Shown: positions 8,046 through 15,284, counted from the stretch's first letter. The stretch is 15,568 bases of DNA from Chloroflexia bacterium (GCA_030430125.1 JAUIGA010000031.1:1-15568); one strand, 5' to 3'. Numbers and translations: made by a program. The notes: generated by a model not told the origin, from the sequence alone.

Positions 8046-9132
8046 GCACGAGAAGATCGTGGAATGCGTCGACCGGGAGGTTCGGCGCACCTTCCCGTTG
8101 CTGGCCGACCGCGCACCCGGCTGGGAATCCGCCGTCTTTCGGGCGCACGATACGATCGACGGCCCGAACGATCTCGAGACGCTCCAGCGGCTGATGGCGA
8201 CGCTCGGCGATGCACATTCTTGGGCCAGGGACCCCAGGACCAACGGTCGCTTGCCGTACCACCTCCACGACGACGGAGAGACGGTGCGGTTCTGGTCGGT
8301 GCCGGGGCATTCCGTCGCGTGGCAGCACGGCGTGCGTGCCGGGGACATCGTCATCGCACCCGACACGAAACCGTGGCGGGTCCGAACTGCCTCGGTGCCA
8401 CGCGCGCGACCATGGAACATCGGCTATCGGGCCACGCAGGGCAGGGTAGGGGAGCCGGTCGAGCTCGCCGCGATCCGCCGCGACGGTACGGCGACGCGAT
8501 GGACGGAGCCGGTGCCGGCACTGCCCTGGGATACGCCGATCAGCATCGACCGGCTCGACGCGCGCACGGGATATCTCCGCATTCGAGGCTGGCTCACCAC
8601 ACCAGCCTGGAACGACGCGTTCACAAGCGCGCTGCTCGACCTGAACCGGTACGAACGCCTGGTGGTCGACCTGCGCGGCAACGTCGGTGGTGCGCTCATC
8701 GCGGCGCAGGACGCACGCGCGCGCTTCCTGGCCGGCACGACGCACCTTGGGACTATCCAGTTCTCGACGGTGACCGGCGCGATGGATCGTCCTCACGGCA
8801 TCGTCGGTGAGCCACCAGAAAGCGGACCGGTATGGACACAACCGGTGCGGTTCTTGGCCGATCCGCTGTGCTACTCCGCGACCGAGGATTTCCTCCAGGG
8901 GCTGCAGGGTCTGCCGCATGTCCAGATCGTCGGCCAGACCACCGGCGGGGGGAGCGGGCGTCCGCGAACCATCCAGTTGCGACCGCACATCAACGTCACC
9001 ATCAGCACCGCGCTGACGTTCGACCGCACAGGCCGGTGCATCGAAGGCAACGGGTTCGCGCCGGATATCCCGATACCAGCCAATATGCTCGATCCGGACA
9101 ACATCCTGGAGCGCGTCACCGACGGCTGGTGA
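8038..9132 (+). CDS. S41 family (tricorn-type) serine peptidase, catalytic part
   Basis: S41 peptidases cut proteins with a Ser nucleophile. A tricorn-like set can be seen: His in LGDAHSW (codon 8215-8217), the nucleophile Ser in CYSATED (8875-8877) and Glu in IEGNGFAPDIP (9043-9045). The CtpA-type Lys is missing: VGQTTGGGSGRPRTI stands where GKG would be, as in tricorn-type members. Between His and Ser lie a PDZ-like segment (HGVRAGDIVIAPDTKPW) and the core VVDLRGNVGG. As annotated the frame opens with GTG 8038 or TTG 8020, neither with a ribosome binding site, and the frame extends naturally upstream only if a one-base shift near 8046 is corrected (see the 7530-8045 entry). No signal peptide is visible in this part. 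It is followed by the F420 oxidoreductase gene, 70 bases on. Confidence 0.8.
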   Translation: MRRHEKIVECVDREVRRTFPLLADRAPGWESAVFRAHDTIDGPNDLETLQRLMATLGDAHSWARDPRTNGRLPYHLHDDGETVRFWSVPGHSVAWQHGVRAGDIVIAPDTKPWRVRTASVPRARPWNIGYRATQGRVGEPVELAAIRRDGTATRWTEPVPALPWDTPISIDRLDARTGYLRIRGWLTTPAWNDAFTSALLDLNRYERLVVDLRGNVGGALIAAQDARARFLAGTTHLGTIQFSTVTGAMDRPHGIVGEPPESGPVWTQPVRFLADPLCYSATEDFLQGLQGLPHVQIVGQTTGGGSGRPRTIQLRPHINVTISTALTFDRTGRCIEGNGFAPDIPIPANMLDPDNILERVTDGW

Positions 9133-9202
9133 CAGCAGGATCGCCGATCTGTGCGACCATACCTCCATGACGAACAGCGTTTCGCTCTCGCACGGAGGCT
9201 TC

Positions 9203-9988
9203 ATGACCGCAGCAACGACGCATCCCATCCGCATCGGAGTCCAGATCAAGCCACAGCACGGCACCTGGAGCCAGTTCCGCGACGCCGCAAAGCGCGCCGA
9301 AGATCTCGGCGTCGATGTGGTCTACACATGGGACCACTTCTACCCGCTCAGCGGCGACCCCAACGGCTTGCATTTCGAGTGCTACACGCTGCTGGCCGCG
9401 CTGGCCGAGGTGACCGAGCGACCCATGCTCAGCTCGCTCGTCGCCTGCAACTCCTATCGCAACCCGCACCTGCACGCCGACATGGCGCGGACGATCGACC
9501 ACATCTCCGGGGGGCGGTTCATCCTCGCGATCGGTTCCGGGTGGAACGAACGCGACTACTTCAACTACGAGTACGAGTTCGGGACCGCCGCCAGTCGCCT
9601 GAAGGATCTCGACCGCGACCTGCCGAAGATCCGTGAGCGGCTCGGCAAGCTCAACCCGGGTCCGGTGAATGGCAAGCTGCCGATTATGGTCGGCGGCGGT
9701 GGCGAAAAGGTCACCCTGCGCATAGTCGCCCAGCACGCAGACATCTGGAACGGGTTCGGCGATCCGGACGCGGCAGCGCACAAGCTGTCGGTGCTGGACA
9801 CCTGGTGCGAGCGGGTTGGGCGCAACCCGGCGGAGATCGAGCGCTCGATCATGGTCAACCCGGACACCGCGAAGCTCGGCGACGCCTATGTCGAGAAGGG
9901 GGTCACCCACCTGATCCTCGCCATCGACGGCCCCGACTACGACACCGCCGAGCTGAAGAAGCTCATCGCCTGGCGCGACAGTCGGTAG
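9203..9988 (+). CDS. LLM class F420-dependent oxidoreductase
   Basis: Luciferase-like monooxygenase superfamily proteins of this type use the deazaflavin F420 (or FMN) for hydride transfer in a TIM barrel. The first strand is IRIGVQIKPQHGTW (9-22), followed by the helix FRDAAKRAEDLGVD and YTWDHFYPL (41-49), a family motif. ISGGRFILAIGSGWNERD (101-118) is the characteristic GxGW segment, and KLPIMVGGGGEK marks the next strand. At 261 residues it is short but complete for this subgroup (the barrel closes with VTHLILAIDGP). The start ATG 9203 is chosen because GGAGG lies four bases upstream (9194-9198); ATG 9167, twelve codons earlier, follows CCTCC and has no ribosome binding site. The substrate is unknown. 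It is the last gene of a same-strand run and convergent with the epimerase gene. Confidence 0.88.
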   Translation: MTAATTHPIRIGVQIKPQHGTWSQFRDAAKRAEDLGVDVVYTWDHFYPLSGDPNGLHFECYTLLAALAEVTERPMLSSLVACNSYRNPHLHADMARTIDHISGGRFILAIGSGWNERDYFNYEYEFGTAASRLKDLDRDLPKIRERLGKLNPGPVNGKLPIMVGGGGEKVTLRIVAQHADIWNGFGDPDAAAHKLSVLDTWCERVGRNPAEIERSIMVNPDTAKLGDAYVEKGVTHLILAIDGPDYDTAELKKLIAWRDSR

Positions 9989-10054
9989 CGCCCCTCAGCA
10001 GGTAGACGTCGCCGTCTCCGCCACCTCACGCTCATCGTCTGCCAGGGACGGCGA

Positions 10055-10076
10055 ACCCGCCCACGGAGGGGCGGGT
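10055..10076. terminator. Hairpin between convergent genes, likely bidirectional terminator or palindromic repeat
   Basis: ACCCGCCC (10055-10062) and GGGCGGGT (10069-10076) form a perfect eight-base stem with a six-base loop. It lies about 66 bases after the oxidoreductase stop and 23 bases before the end of the epimerase gene on the other strand. There is no run of T on either strand, so a Rho-independent role is unproven. It could be a copy of a dispersed palindromic repeat. Confidence 0.45.
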
Positions 10077-10098
10077 CTACCAAATCGTGTCTTCTCTC

Positions 10099-10971
10099 CT
10101 ACACCGCGAAACCGGCGGCGGTCCAAAGCTGATCCATGCTCTCCTTCGTTCTCGCGCCGGCGGCGTCGGGGTCTGTCGCCGCAAGCTCATTCAGCGGCGC
10201 GCTGAACGGTTCCGGCATCACCGGACCGTCGAACCCGATCCGCTGCAGCGCCTGCAGCATCTCCGCCGCCGGGATGATGCCCGTCTCCATCGGCAACGTT
10301 CGCTGGGTGTCGATCTGCTCCTCGATCGTCAACCCCGCCGGCGCATCGTTGACATGCACCAGCACCACGTCCGCCGCGGACAGCGCGGCGACCTGCTCAA
10401 CCGTGCCGCCCGACACCCAGTGGTGCCAGACATCGAACAGCGTGCCAAGCGCGGGACTGTCGACGGCCTGGATCAGCTTCATCGCTCCGTCGAGATCGGC
10501 GATGAACTCGTGGGACCACCGCTCCTTCCGGTACGACGGCGTGCCGATGAACTCCAACCCGACGCGGCAGCCGCCGGACTCGAGTACCGCCGCGACCTCG
10601 CGCAGCTGCTCCACCGCGCGCTCGAAATGCGCGGCATGCTCGCCATCGTCGAATCCCGGGCTGATGCCGGATGTCGCCGCGGTGCAGCCGATCGCGTTGG
10701 CCGTCTCCATCAATGCCGGGAGGTCGGCAAGCCGCTCGCCGCGCATCTGGTCGTCGGACCAGCGTACCGGAAGGTTCCAACCGCCCGGCTTGACGCCGTA
10801 TTCGCCGAACAGCTCGACGACGTAGTCGGTCCCGTGCTCCTGCGCGACAGCGTGGGCCTCCTCGATGTTGATCATCACGTTGTCGAAGCCGTGGCGGCCG
10901 GTGAATGCGACGCTTTCCTGCAGATTGAGCTCGGTCACACCGATCGCGCCGGGGATGATGCCTTGATGCAT
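10099..10971 (-). CDS. Sugar phosphate isomerase/epimerase (AP endonuclease 2-like TIM barrel)
   Basis: These metal-dependent TIM-barrel enzymes interconvert sugars, keto-sugars or inosose. Metal ligands typical of the fold are visible in the right order: Glu140 in GLEFIGT, Asp180 and His183 in LFDVWHHW, His206 in VHVNDA, and Glu254 in PEPFS. Length (290 residues from ATG 10971) is normal. A GTG at 10998 would add nine residues; ATG 10971 is preferred although both have only weak ribosome binding sites (ACGGACACC before the ATG). Residues 30-60 (FDNVMINIEEA, then VVELFGEYGV) give the first barrel strands. It lies downstream of the Gfo/Idh gene, and the two families often act together in sugar or polyol catabolism. 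A candidate -10 (TAGAAT, 11032-11037, minus) and hairpins precede it, so it may have its own promoter. Confidence 0.88.
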   Translation of the reverse strand: MHQGIIPGAIGVTELNLQESVAFTGRHGFDNVMINIEEAHAVAQEHGTDYVVELFGEYGVKPGGWNLPVRWSDDQMRGERLADLPALMETANAIGCTAATSGISPGFDDGEHAAHFERAVEQLREVAAVLESGGCRVGLEFIGTPSYRKERWSHEFIADLDGAMKLIQAVDSPALGTLFDVWHHWVSGGTVEQVAALSAADVVLVHVNDAPAGLTIEEQIDTQRTLPMETGIIPAAEMLQALQRIGFDGPVMPEPFSAPLNELAATDPDAAGARTKESMDQLWTAAGFAV

Positions 10972-11007
10972 GTGGTGTCCGTTTCCGTTCAATTGCACTG
11001 GCGTAGC

Positions 11008-11037
11008 GGCCGACCCTGTGTCGGCCCTCCAATTCTA
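11008..11037 (-). promoter_or_regulatory. Candidate -10 element and leader hairpin upstream of the epimerase gene
   Basis: On the minus strand TAGAAT (plus 11032-11037) resembles a -10 box; no convincing -35 lies before it. A few bases downstream, GGCCGAC (11008-11014) and GTCGGCC (11020-11026) form a perfect seven-base stem with a five-base loop. A transcript starting near 11025 would carry this hairpin at its very 5' end, about 40 bases before the ATG. Confidence 0.3.
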
Positions 11038-11051
11038 GTCGCACGTCCTCT

Positions 11052-11110
11052 CACGTACGGGAGGCCCTTGTGGCCCCCCGCGTGGCCGGGACAAGCCCGG
11101 CCCGTACGTG
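11052..11110. repeat. Nested inverted repeat (cruciform-like palindrome)
   Basis: Outer arms CACGTACGGG (11052-11061) and CCCGTACGTG (11101-11110) are perfect complements. Inside, GGCC-CTTGT-GGCC (11063-11075) and GGCCGGG-ACAAG-CCCGGCC (11084-11102) form two more hairpins, the second competing with the outer stem for two bases. The element lies between the end of the Gfo/Idh gene and the epimerase promoter region. It could end transcription of the former, or be a member of a genome-wide palindromic repeat family. Confidence 0.6.
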
Positions 11111-11135
11111 GAGTGACGGTTCTGTGCCTGCCTTC

Positions 11136-12263
11136 CTACGCCTTGGAATCGTCCGACACGGTCACGCCGGTCGGGGTCGCGGCCGATGCGCCATCCACCG
11201 TTGCCGGCTGTGTCGGATCTTCTGGCAGCTGCACGGTGCGGCCGAGATCGGCCGAAAGGTACGCCGCCTTGATCACCTGCAGCGTGCGGGCCGTCTCGTC
11301 TATGTCGGACGGATTCGGCGCGTCGCCGCGTACCACGTCGATGAAGTGCCCGATCTCCAGCGTGAACGTGTGGACCGGCTCGAACCGCTTCGTCGCCGAG
11401 TCCTCCCAGCCGTACAGCTGATGCTCCACGCTCACCGGGCCGCCACTCAGCGCCCCCAGCTCGCCCTGTACCTCGAAGTGCTTGTTGCCGACGACGTCCA
11501 GCGCCCAACTCGTCAGGATCTCCCCAACCGCGCCCGATTCGAACCGGACGATCACCATCGCCGTGTCCTCGGTGCTCAGCCCCTGCTGGAAGAACCGGCT
11601 CAGGACCGCCGTCACCTCCACCGGGCGCGACCCGGCCAGCGAGAGCAGGCGGTAGGTGCCGTGATAGCCGGTGTCGATCAACTCGCCGCCGCCCGTCTGC
11701 CGCACGTCGCTGCGCCAGCCCCAGTCGCGCTGCGTGCCCGCGCCGTTCCCGAACTGCTGCCAGGTTCGGCTCTGGAAGGTCTCGATCGAACGCAGCAGAT
11801 ACGGCGTGCCGAGGAACCCTCCCGCCATCAGCCGCCGCGCCTCCAGCAACGACGGCTGGAAGAGCTGATTGTGCGCCCCCATGAAGACGACGCCGGTCTC
11901 TCGCACGACATCCCGGATGCGCGCCGCGTCGGCCAGGGTGGTGCACAGCGGCTTCTCGCACAACACTGCCTTGCCGGCATTTGCCGCGGCGATGATCGCG
12001 TCAGTGTGCAGGTGGTGAGGCAGGCAGATGTCGACGACATCGATCTCGGCTTCGGCCAGCATGGCTTCGCCGGTTCCGAACGCCAGCGCCTTCCCGCCGG
12101 TCCAGGTATCGCTCATCTGCTGGGCACGTTCGGTGTCGATATCGGCGAAGGCAACGATCTCCGCCCGCTCCGGGTGGGCTGTCCAGCCGATCGCGTGTGC
12201 CCGGGCGATACCGCCGGCCCCCAGGATTCCAACCCGCAGTTTGTCCTGCGCTGGCGTGGTCAC
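11136..12263 (-). CDS. Gfo/Idh/MocA family NAD(P)-dependent oxidoreductase
   Basis: Family members oxidise or reduce sugars, inositols or related compounds with NAD(P). The Rossmann fold opens with RVGILGAGGIARAHA (10-24), VDICLPHHLHTD (77-88) covers the next nucleotide-binding region, and CEKPL (102-106) is the family's hallmark EKP. In the C-terminal domain, GGGELIDTGYHGTY (191-204) holds the conserved D197-x-x-x-H201 substrate-site pair. Length, 375 residues, is typical; the last 25 residues are an Ala/Thr-rich tail. GTG at 12263 has AGGAG nine bases upstream. A sigma70-like promoter (12356-12383) lies about 90 bases before the start. The epimerase gene is the next on the same strand, so the two may form a small catabolic pair, although the palindrome between them could separate their expression. 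The substrate is unknown. Confidence 0.92.
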   Translation of the reverse strand: MTTPAQDKLRVGILGAGGIARAHAIGWTAHPERAEIVAFADIDTERAQQMSDTWTGGKALAFGTGEAMLAEAEIDVVDICLPHHLHTDAIIAAANAGKAVLCEKPLCTTLADAARIRDVVRETGVVFMGAHNQLFQPSLLEARRLMAGGFLGTPYLLRSIETFQSRTWQQFGNGAGTQRDWGWRSDVRQTGGGELIDTGYHGTYRLLSLAGSRPVEVTAVLSRFFQQGLSTEDTAMVIVRFESGAVGEILTSWALDVVGNKHFEVQGELGALSGGPVSVEHQLYGWEDSATKRFEPVHTFTLEIGHFIDVVRGDAPNPSDIDETARTLQVIKAAYLSADLGRTVQLPEDPTQPATVDGASAATPTGVTVSDDSKA

Positions 12264-12355
12264 AGTGCGCTGCTCCTGTCACGGCGTCATTGACGGGAGC
12301 ATTCGATCCTGGCCGGACCCGTGCCCGCCCAGCTCCCCGACGCCGTCTCGGGCGG

Positions 12356-12383
12356 ATTGTAGCGCTTGCTCGCGGATGCACAA
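12356..12383 (-). promoter_or_regulatory. Sigma70-like promoter for the Gfo/Idh gene
   Basis: On the minus strand TTGTGC (plus 12378-12383) and TACAAT (12356-12361) are separated by 16 bases; four of six and five of six bases match the consensus. The element starts ten bases past the stop codon of the Pr6Pr gene and would give a leader of about 85 bases before GTG 12263. This is the best promoter-like site in the window. Confidence 0.55.
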
Positions 12384-12393
12384 GGGGTGCGAA

Positions 12394-13065
12394 TCAGCGA
12401 ATTTCGGCAGCGGTCGCCGGTGCCGGATCGATTGTTGGTCCCGCGCCGGCGCGCAGCCGGTTGACGGCGAGCACCAGCGCCGACACGAGCACGAACCCGA
12501 CCAACAGCACACTGTTGACAAACGCGACACCAGCCCACCCGTCGAGCGGGGCGTACCGTCCGATCGTGTACGGATCCATGAACCGGTACGGGTACCAGCC
12601 CGTGGCCTGCCCCTGCCACAGGCTGTAGACCAGGTAGACGAAGGGGTAGAGCGGGAAGATCACAAGCGCCCATCCGTTCACCCGTTGACTGATCGGATCG
12701 ATGAGCAGATCGAGCAGCATCACGAGTGGCAGTGCCTGGTGGAAGAGGGTATCCGCCCAGAAATGCGAGGTATCGGTGAACGGGTTGTAGAGCCCGTTGA
12801 GCAGCGTCGCAAACACCACACCCGTCAGCAGCGCCGCCATCACACCTGAGCCGCGGACATAGTCCCACCAGAGCGGCGGCTGGCGCCGCGTCAGCACCGT
12901 GCCACCAAGAATCAGAATCACCCCGGCGACGATCCCGAGCTGGTTCGTGAAGAAGTCATAAAAGTGGGTGCTCCAGAGTTGATCCTGGCGCTTGTCGTAG
13001 ACACCGTAGAGCGCCAGCGCGCCGATGACGATGCGATAGAACCGAATCCAGACAGGCAGATGCAC
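12394..13065 (-). CDS. Pr6Pr family six-helix membrane protein (copy 1, most diverged)
   Basis: The 223-residue product has six predicted membrane helices, about 9-23, 41-57, 72-92, 104-123, 131-150 and 178-200. It shares the Pr6Pr signature GWYPYRF (156-162) before the last helix. It also has FHQALP (108-113) in helix 4 and FFTNQ (38-42) at the start of helix 2, corresponding to LHQ-x-x-P and FT-x-Q in the other two copies. Compared with them it lacks the ESGG stretch after WYPY and has a longer loop there (YTIGRYAPLDGWAGVA). Start GTG 13065 is supported by AAGGG five bases upstream. The family's function is unknown. It is the third of three copies in transcription order, 76 bases after copy 2. 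Confidence 0.8.
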   Translation of the reverse strand: MHLPVWIRFYRIVIGALALYGVYDKRQDQLWSTHFYDFFTNQLGIVAGVILILGGTVLTRRQPPLWWDYVRGSGVMAALLTGVVFATLLNGLYNPFTDTSHFWADTLFHQALPLVMLLDLLIDPISQRVNGWALVIFPLYPFVYLVYSLWQGQATGWYPYRFMDPYTIGRYAPLDGWAGVAFVNSVLLVGFVLVSALVLAVNRLRAGAGPTIDPAPATAAEIR

Positions 13066-13141
13066 ACATTCCCTTTCCCGAGGACGACATGCGTATTCGA
13101 CGTCTCAACGGCGGGAAGGGTACACGACACCAACCTGACGA

Positions 13142-13765
13142 TCAATTGCTATTCCTGTCCTGTCGAGGGAATCTTTGGCTGACTCTCGCGAGCAGGAACG
13201 CGAGCGCGAGGAACCCGGCGGAGATGGCCAGGCTGTACAACGCCACGCCGGCGTACCCGCCCGATTCGTCCGGGTCGAGGAAATCGTAGGGGTACCAGCC
13301 GGTGATCGAACCCCGTACCAGGCTGTAGGCGAGAAAGGCGAGGGGATAGATCATCCACAGCGCGATCGAGCGCCCATCCAGACGGTTCGAGAACCGTCGA
13401 GCGATCAGGTCGACCACGACCACCACCGGGATGACCTGGTGAAGCACCGTGCTGGTCCAGTAGTGGTCGGTGTCGAACGGGTTGTAGAAGCCGTCGATCA
13501 GGAAGCCATAGACGAGAAAGGTCGTCACCGCGTACATCACGGCGGCGCCTCGGAAGCGGTCCCAGCGGACCGAGGCGATCACGCGCGGTGCCAGGAATGC
13601 CCCGCCGAGCAGCACAAGACCGACGAAGATGTTCGACTGATAGGTGAACCGGCTCAGGAAGTTCACGATCCCGTCGTCGTTCCGCGGGATGCTGCGGACC
13701 ACCGCCACCAGCGCGAGCAGTCCGAACGCGACGCGGTAGGCACGCACCCATGCCGGCTCGTTCAT
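13142..13765 (-). CDS. Pr6Pr family six-helix membrane protein (copy 2)
   Basis: From ATG 13765, with GGAGG six bases upstream, the product is 207 residues, and this start aligns with the other copies (PAWVRAYR against PVWIRFYR and RWWVRGYR). An upstream in-frame start at 13798 would lack that support. Helices lie near 8-25, 44-60, 72-92, 104-123, 133-150 and 172-193. Conserved features are FTYQSN (40-45), VLHQVIPVVVVVDL (107-120), IYPLAFLAYSLVRG (139-152) and the WYPY segment with DPDESGGY (157-171), nearly identical to copy 3. The C-terminus is short and basic. Its biochemical function is not known. The DUF1697 gene ends 85 bases upstream; copy 1 follows after 76 bases. All are probably one transcription unit. 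Confidence 0.87.
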   Translation of the reverse strand: MNEPAWVRAYRVAFGLLALVAVVRSIPRNDDGIVNFLSRFTYQSNIFVGLVLLGGAFLAPRVIASVRWDRFRGAAVMYAVTTFLVYGFLIDGFYNPFDTDHYWTSTVLHQVIPVVVVVDLIARRFSNRLDGRSIALWMIYPLAFLAYSLVRGSITGWYPYDFLDPDESGGYAGVALYSLAISAGFLALAFLLARVSQRFPRQDRNSN

Positions 13766-13850
13766 CGTGGTCCTCCCCAGCCCCAATCGCTCCGACAATG
13801 TCCGTATCGACGCCGATGTGTGGAGTGAGTCGGCACCTGCGCGCTGGAAC

Positions 13851-14504
13851 TCAGCGTCCCTCAGCGGAACGACTCGCAGTCCATCTGCAATGTTTGGCGA
13901 TGTGCGCGTGCCGGCGGGCCCCGCACGTCGCGCGCCATCCGGTCAACACCCACCTCGAGCCTCGTAAGTCGCTCGCCAACTCCGCGAGCCTTGTCACCGT
14001 GCGCCAGTTGCGGCTCGTCGCGACAACCCCCAATGCCTTGTCCAGTCCCGTTTGCATGAACACCGCGCCGGTGAGGTAGTTGGGGTAGAAGAGGTAGATG
14101 GTATCCGCAACCACCCGGTAATCGTCCTCACCCCGCTCGACTTCCGCCAGCGCGGCCACGCGGTCCGAATCCGGCACACCACCCAGGAACGTCACATGCA
14201 GTGTCTTGTGGTCCGCCGCTGCCTCCGGGAAAGGATTGTCTTCGACGATTGCCCGCATCTCGCTGGCGGAGCGTATTACCACGGGCACATCGAGCCCCGT
14301 TGCCCCGGTGATCGCCTCGGCGATCTCGCTGCTCAGCGCGGAGTTGTCGCGGCCCTCGGCAGTGAACACGACATTGCCGCTGTTCAGGTGCGTCCTGACA
14401 TCGCTGGCACCCACCCCCTCGACGATCGCCTTGAGATCGTCCATCGCGATCCGCTTGTGCTTGCCGACGTTGATGCCCTGCAGGAGAGCCACATACCTCG
14501 TCAC
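13851..14504 (-). CDS. DUF1697 family protein
   Basis: The N-terminus YVALLQGINVGKHKRIAMDDL (4-24) and the segment VRTHLNSGNVVFTAEG (36-51) are the DUF1697 signature; the function of the family is unknown, and members are small soluble proteins of about 180 residues. Here the recognisable domain ends around ATSRNWRTVTRLAELA (residue 177), and 40 further residues rich in Arg, Cys and Trp follow, without family resemblance. That tail may come from loss of the original stop codon or from a late frameshift. GTG 14504 is chosen because AGGA lies seven bases upstream. The gene starts only 15 bases after the stop of Pr6Pr copy 3, its ribosome binding site lying in between, so co-transcription is likely. 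It is read before copy 2. Confidence 0.88.
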   Translation of the reverse strand: MTRYVALLQGINVGKHKRIAMDDLKAIVEGVGASDVRTHLNSGNVVFTAEGRDNSALSSEIAEAITGATGLDVPVVIRSASEMRAIVEDNPFPEAAADHKTLHVTFLGGVPDSDRVAALAEVERGEDDYRVVADTIYLFYPNYLTGAVFMQTGLDKALGVVATSRNWRTVTRLAELASDLRGSRWVLTGWRATCGARRHAHIAKHCRWTASRSAEGR

Positions 14505-14519
14505 GGGGTTGTCCTCTCT

Positions 14520-15182
14520 TCAGCCACTCCCGGCCGCTGCGGGCGTCACGTCGTCCTCGAACCGCAACCGCAGATGGTTGCTGATCCAGACGATCAGCGC
14601 CGAAAAGGCGAGGAATCCGATCAGGATGACGACACAATACGCCGCTACGCCGAGATAGCCGCCGGACTCATCAGGATTCAGAAATGGATACGGGTACCAG
14701 TTGGCGATCGGGCCACGAATCAGCGAGTAGGCGAGGTAGGCCAGGGGATAGATTGTCCAGATCAGCGACTGGCGGAAGCTGAGGCGATGCGCCAGTGGTC
14801 GAATGAGCAAATCGGCCACGACGACCACCGGGAATATCTGGTGGAGCACCGCATTCACCCACGGTAGCCTCGTCTGCAATGCACCCTCCAACCCGGATAG
14901 CAGGATGCCATAGACGAAAAAGGTCAGCGCGAGATAGATCACCGCCCCGCCGCGCACGAGATCCCAGGTCCGTGTCGGAGGGTTCGGCGCAAGCGAGCTG
15001 GCCCCGATGAGGAATACCGCCGCACCGATGAGGTTGCTCTGGATCGTGAAGAAGCTGAAATAGTTGACGGCGCTGAAGTCCTCGCGGTCGAGATTCGCCC
15101 AGAAGTTGTATGCCACCGTCGCGATCGTCAGCAGCGCGAAAAACAACCTGTACCCCCGGACCCACCACCTCGCTTCCAGCAC
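14520..15182 (-). CDS. Pr6Pr family six-helix membrane protein (copy 3)
   Basis: GTG 15182 is preferred over GTG 15200 because GGAGG lies six bases before it and because the resulting N-terminus (MLEARWWVRGYR) aligns with copy 2. The product is 220 residues with six helices, near 9-28, 49-66, 79-99, 111-127, 138-156 and 177-200. Family features are FFTIQSN (44-50), VLHQIFPVVVVADLLI (112-127), IYPLAYLAYSLIRG (144-157) and NWYPYPF with NPDESGGYLGVA (161-180). It is the first gene of the group transcribed from this strand. A minus-strand TATACT (plus 15279-15284) about 100 bases upstream may be its -10. The function is unknown; see the findings for a comparison with AIG1-type hydrolases. Confidence 0.87.
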   Translation of the reverse strand: MLEARWWVRGYRLFFALLTIATVAYNFWANLDREDFSAVNYFSFFTIQSNLIGAAVFLIGASSLAPNPPTRTWDLVRGGAVIYLALTFFVYGILLSGLEGALQTRLPWVNAVLHQIFPVVVVADLLIRPLAHRLSFRQSLIWTIYPLAYLAYSLIRGPIANWYPYPFLNPDESGGYLGVAAYCVVILIGFLAFSALIVWISNHLRLRFEDDVTPAAAGSG

Positions 15183-15278
15183 CGCGCTCCTCCCAGCCAC
15201 GTTGAACGCAGCACGCCGTCCCTCTTCGAAGCCTGGCGACGGAATGCCAGCCCAATCAACGTATCAGTCAGTATTCGA

Positions 15279-15284
15279 AGTATA
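15279..15284 (-). promoter_or_regulatory. Candidate -10 box upstream of Pr6Pr copy 3
   Basis: TATACT on the minus strand lies in an AT-rich island between the dehydrogenase and the Pr6Pr gene, about 97 bases before GTG 15182. No strong -35 is found 16-18 bases before it (the best is GGTTCC). Its setting, alone in GC-rich DNA, is the main support. Confidence 0.35.

Noticed and set aside
8023..9264. A 413-codon minus-strand open frame opposite the S41 peptidase
   Set aside because: The plus strand carries the complete peptidase motifs in order; the opposite frame shows none.
10087..11421. A 444-codon plus-strand open frame opposite the epimerase and the end of the Gfo/Idh gene
   Set aside because: It is the antisense shadow of two genes with clear active-site motifs; its own translation is Arg/His/Asp-rich without any fold-like pattern.
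11070..12293. A 407-codon plus-strand open frame opposite the Gfo/Idh gene
   Set aside because: High GC keeps it open; the minus-strand frame has the Rossmann and EKP motifs and a ribosome binding site.
13142..13798. Longer start of Pr6Pr copy 2 at 13798
   Set aside because: The internal ATG at 13765 has an ideal GGAGG site and aligns with the N-termini of the other two copies.
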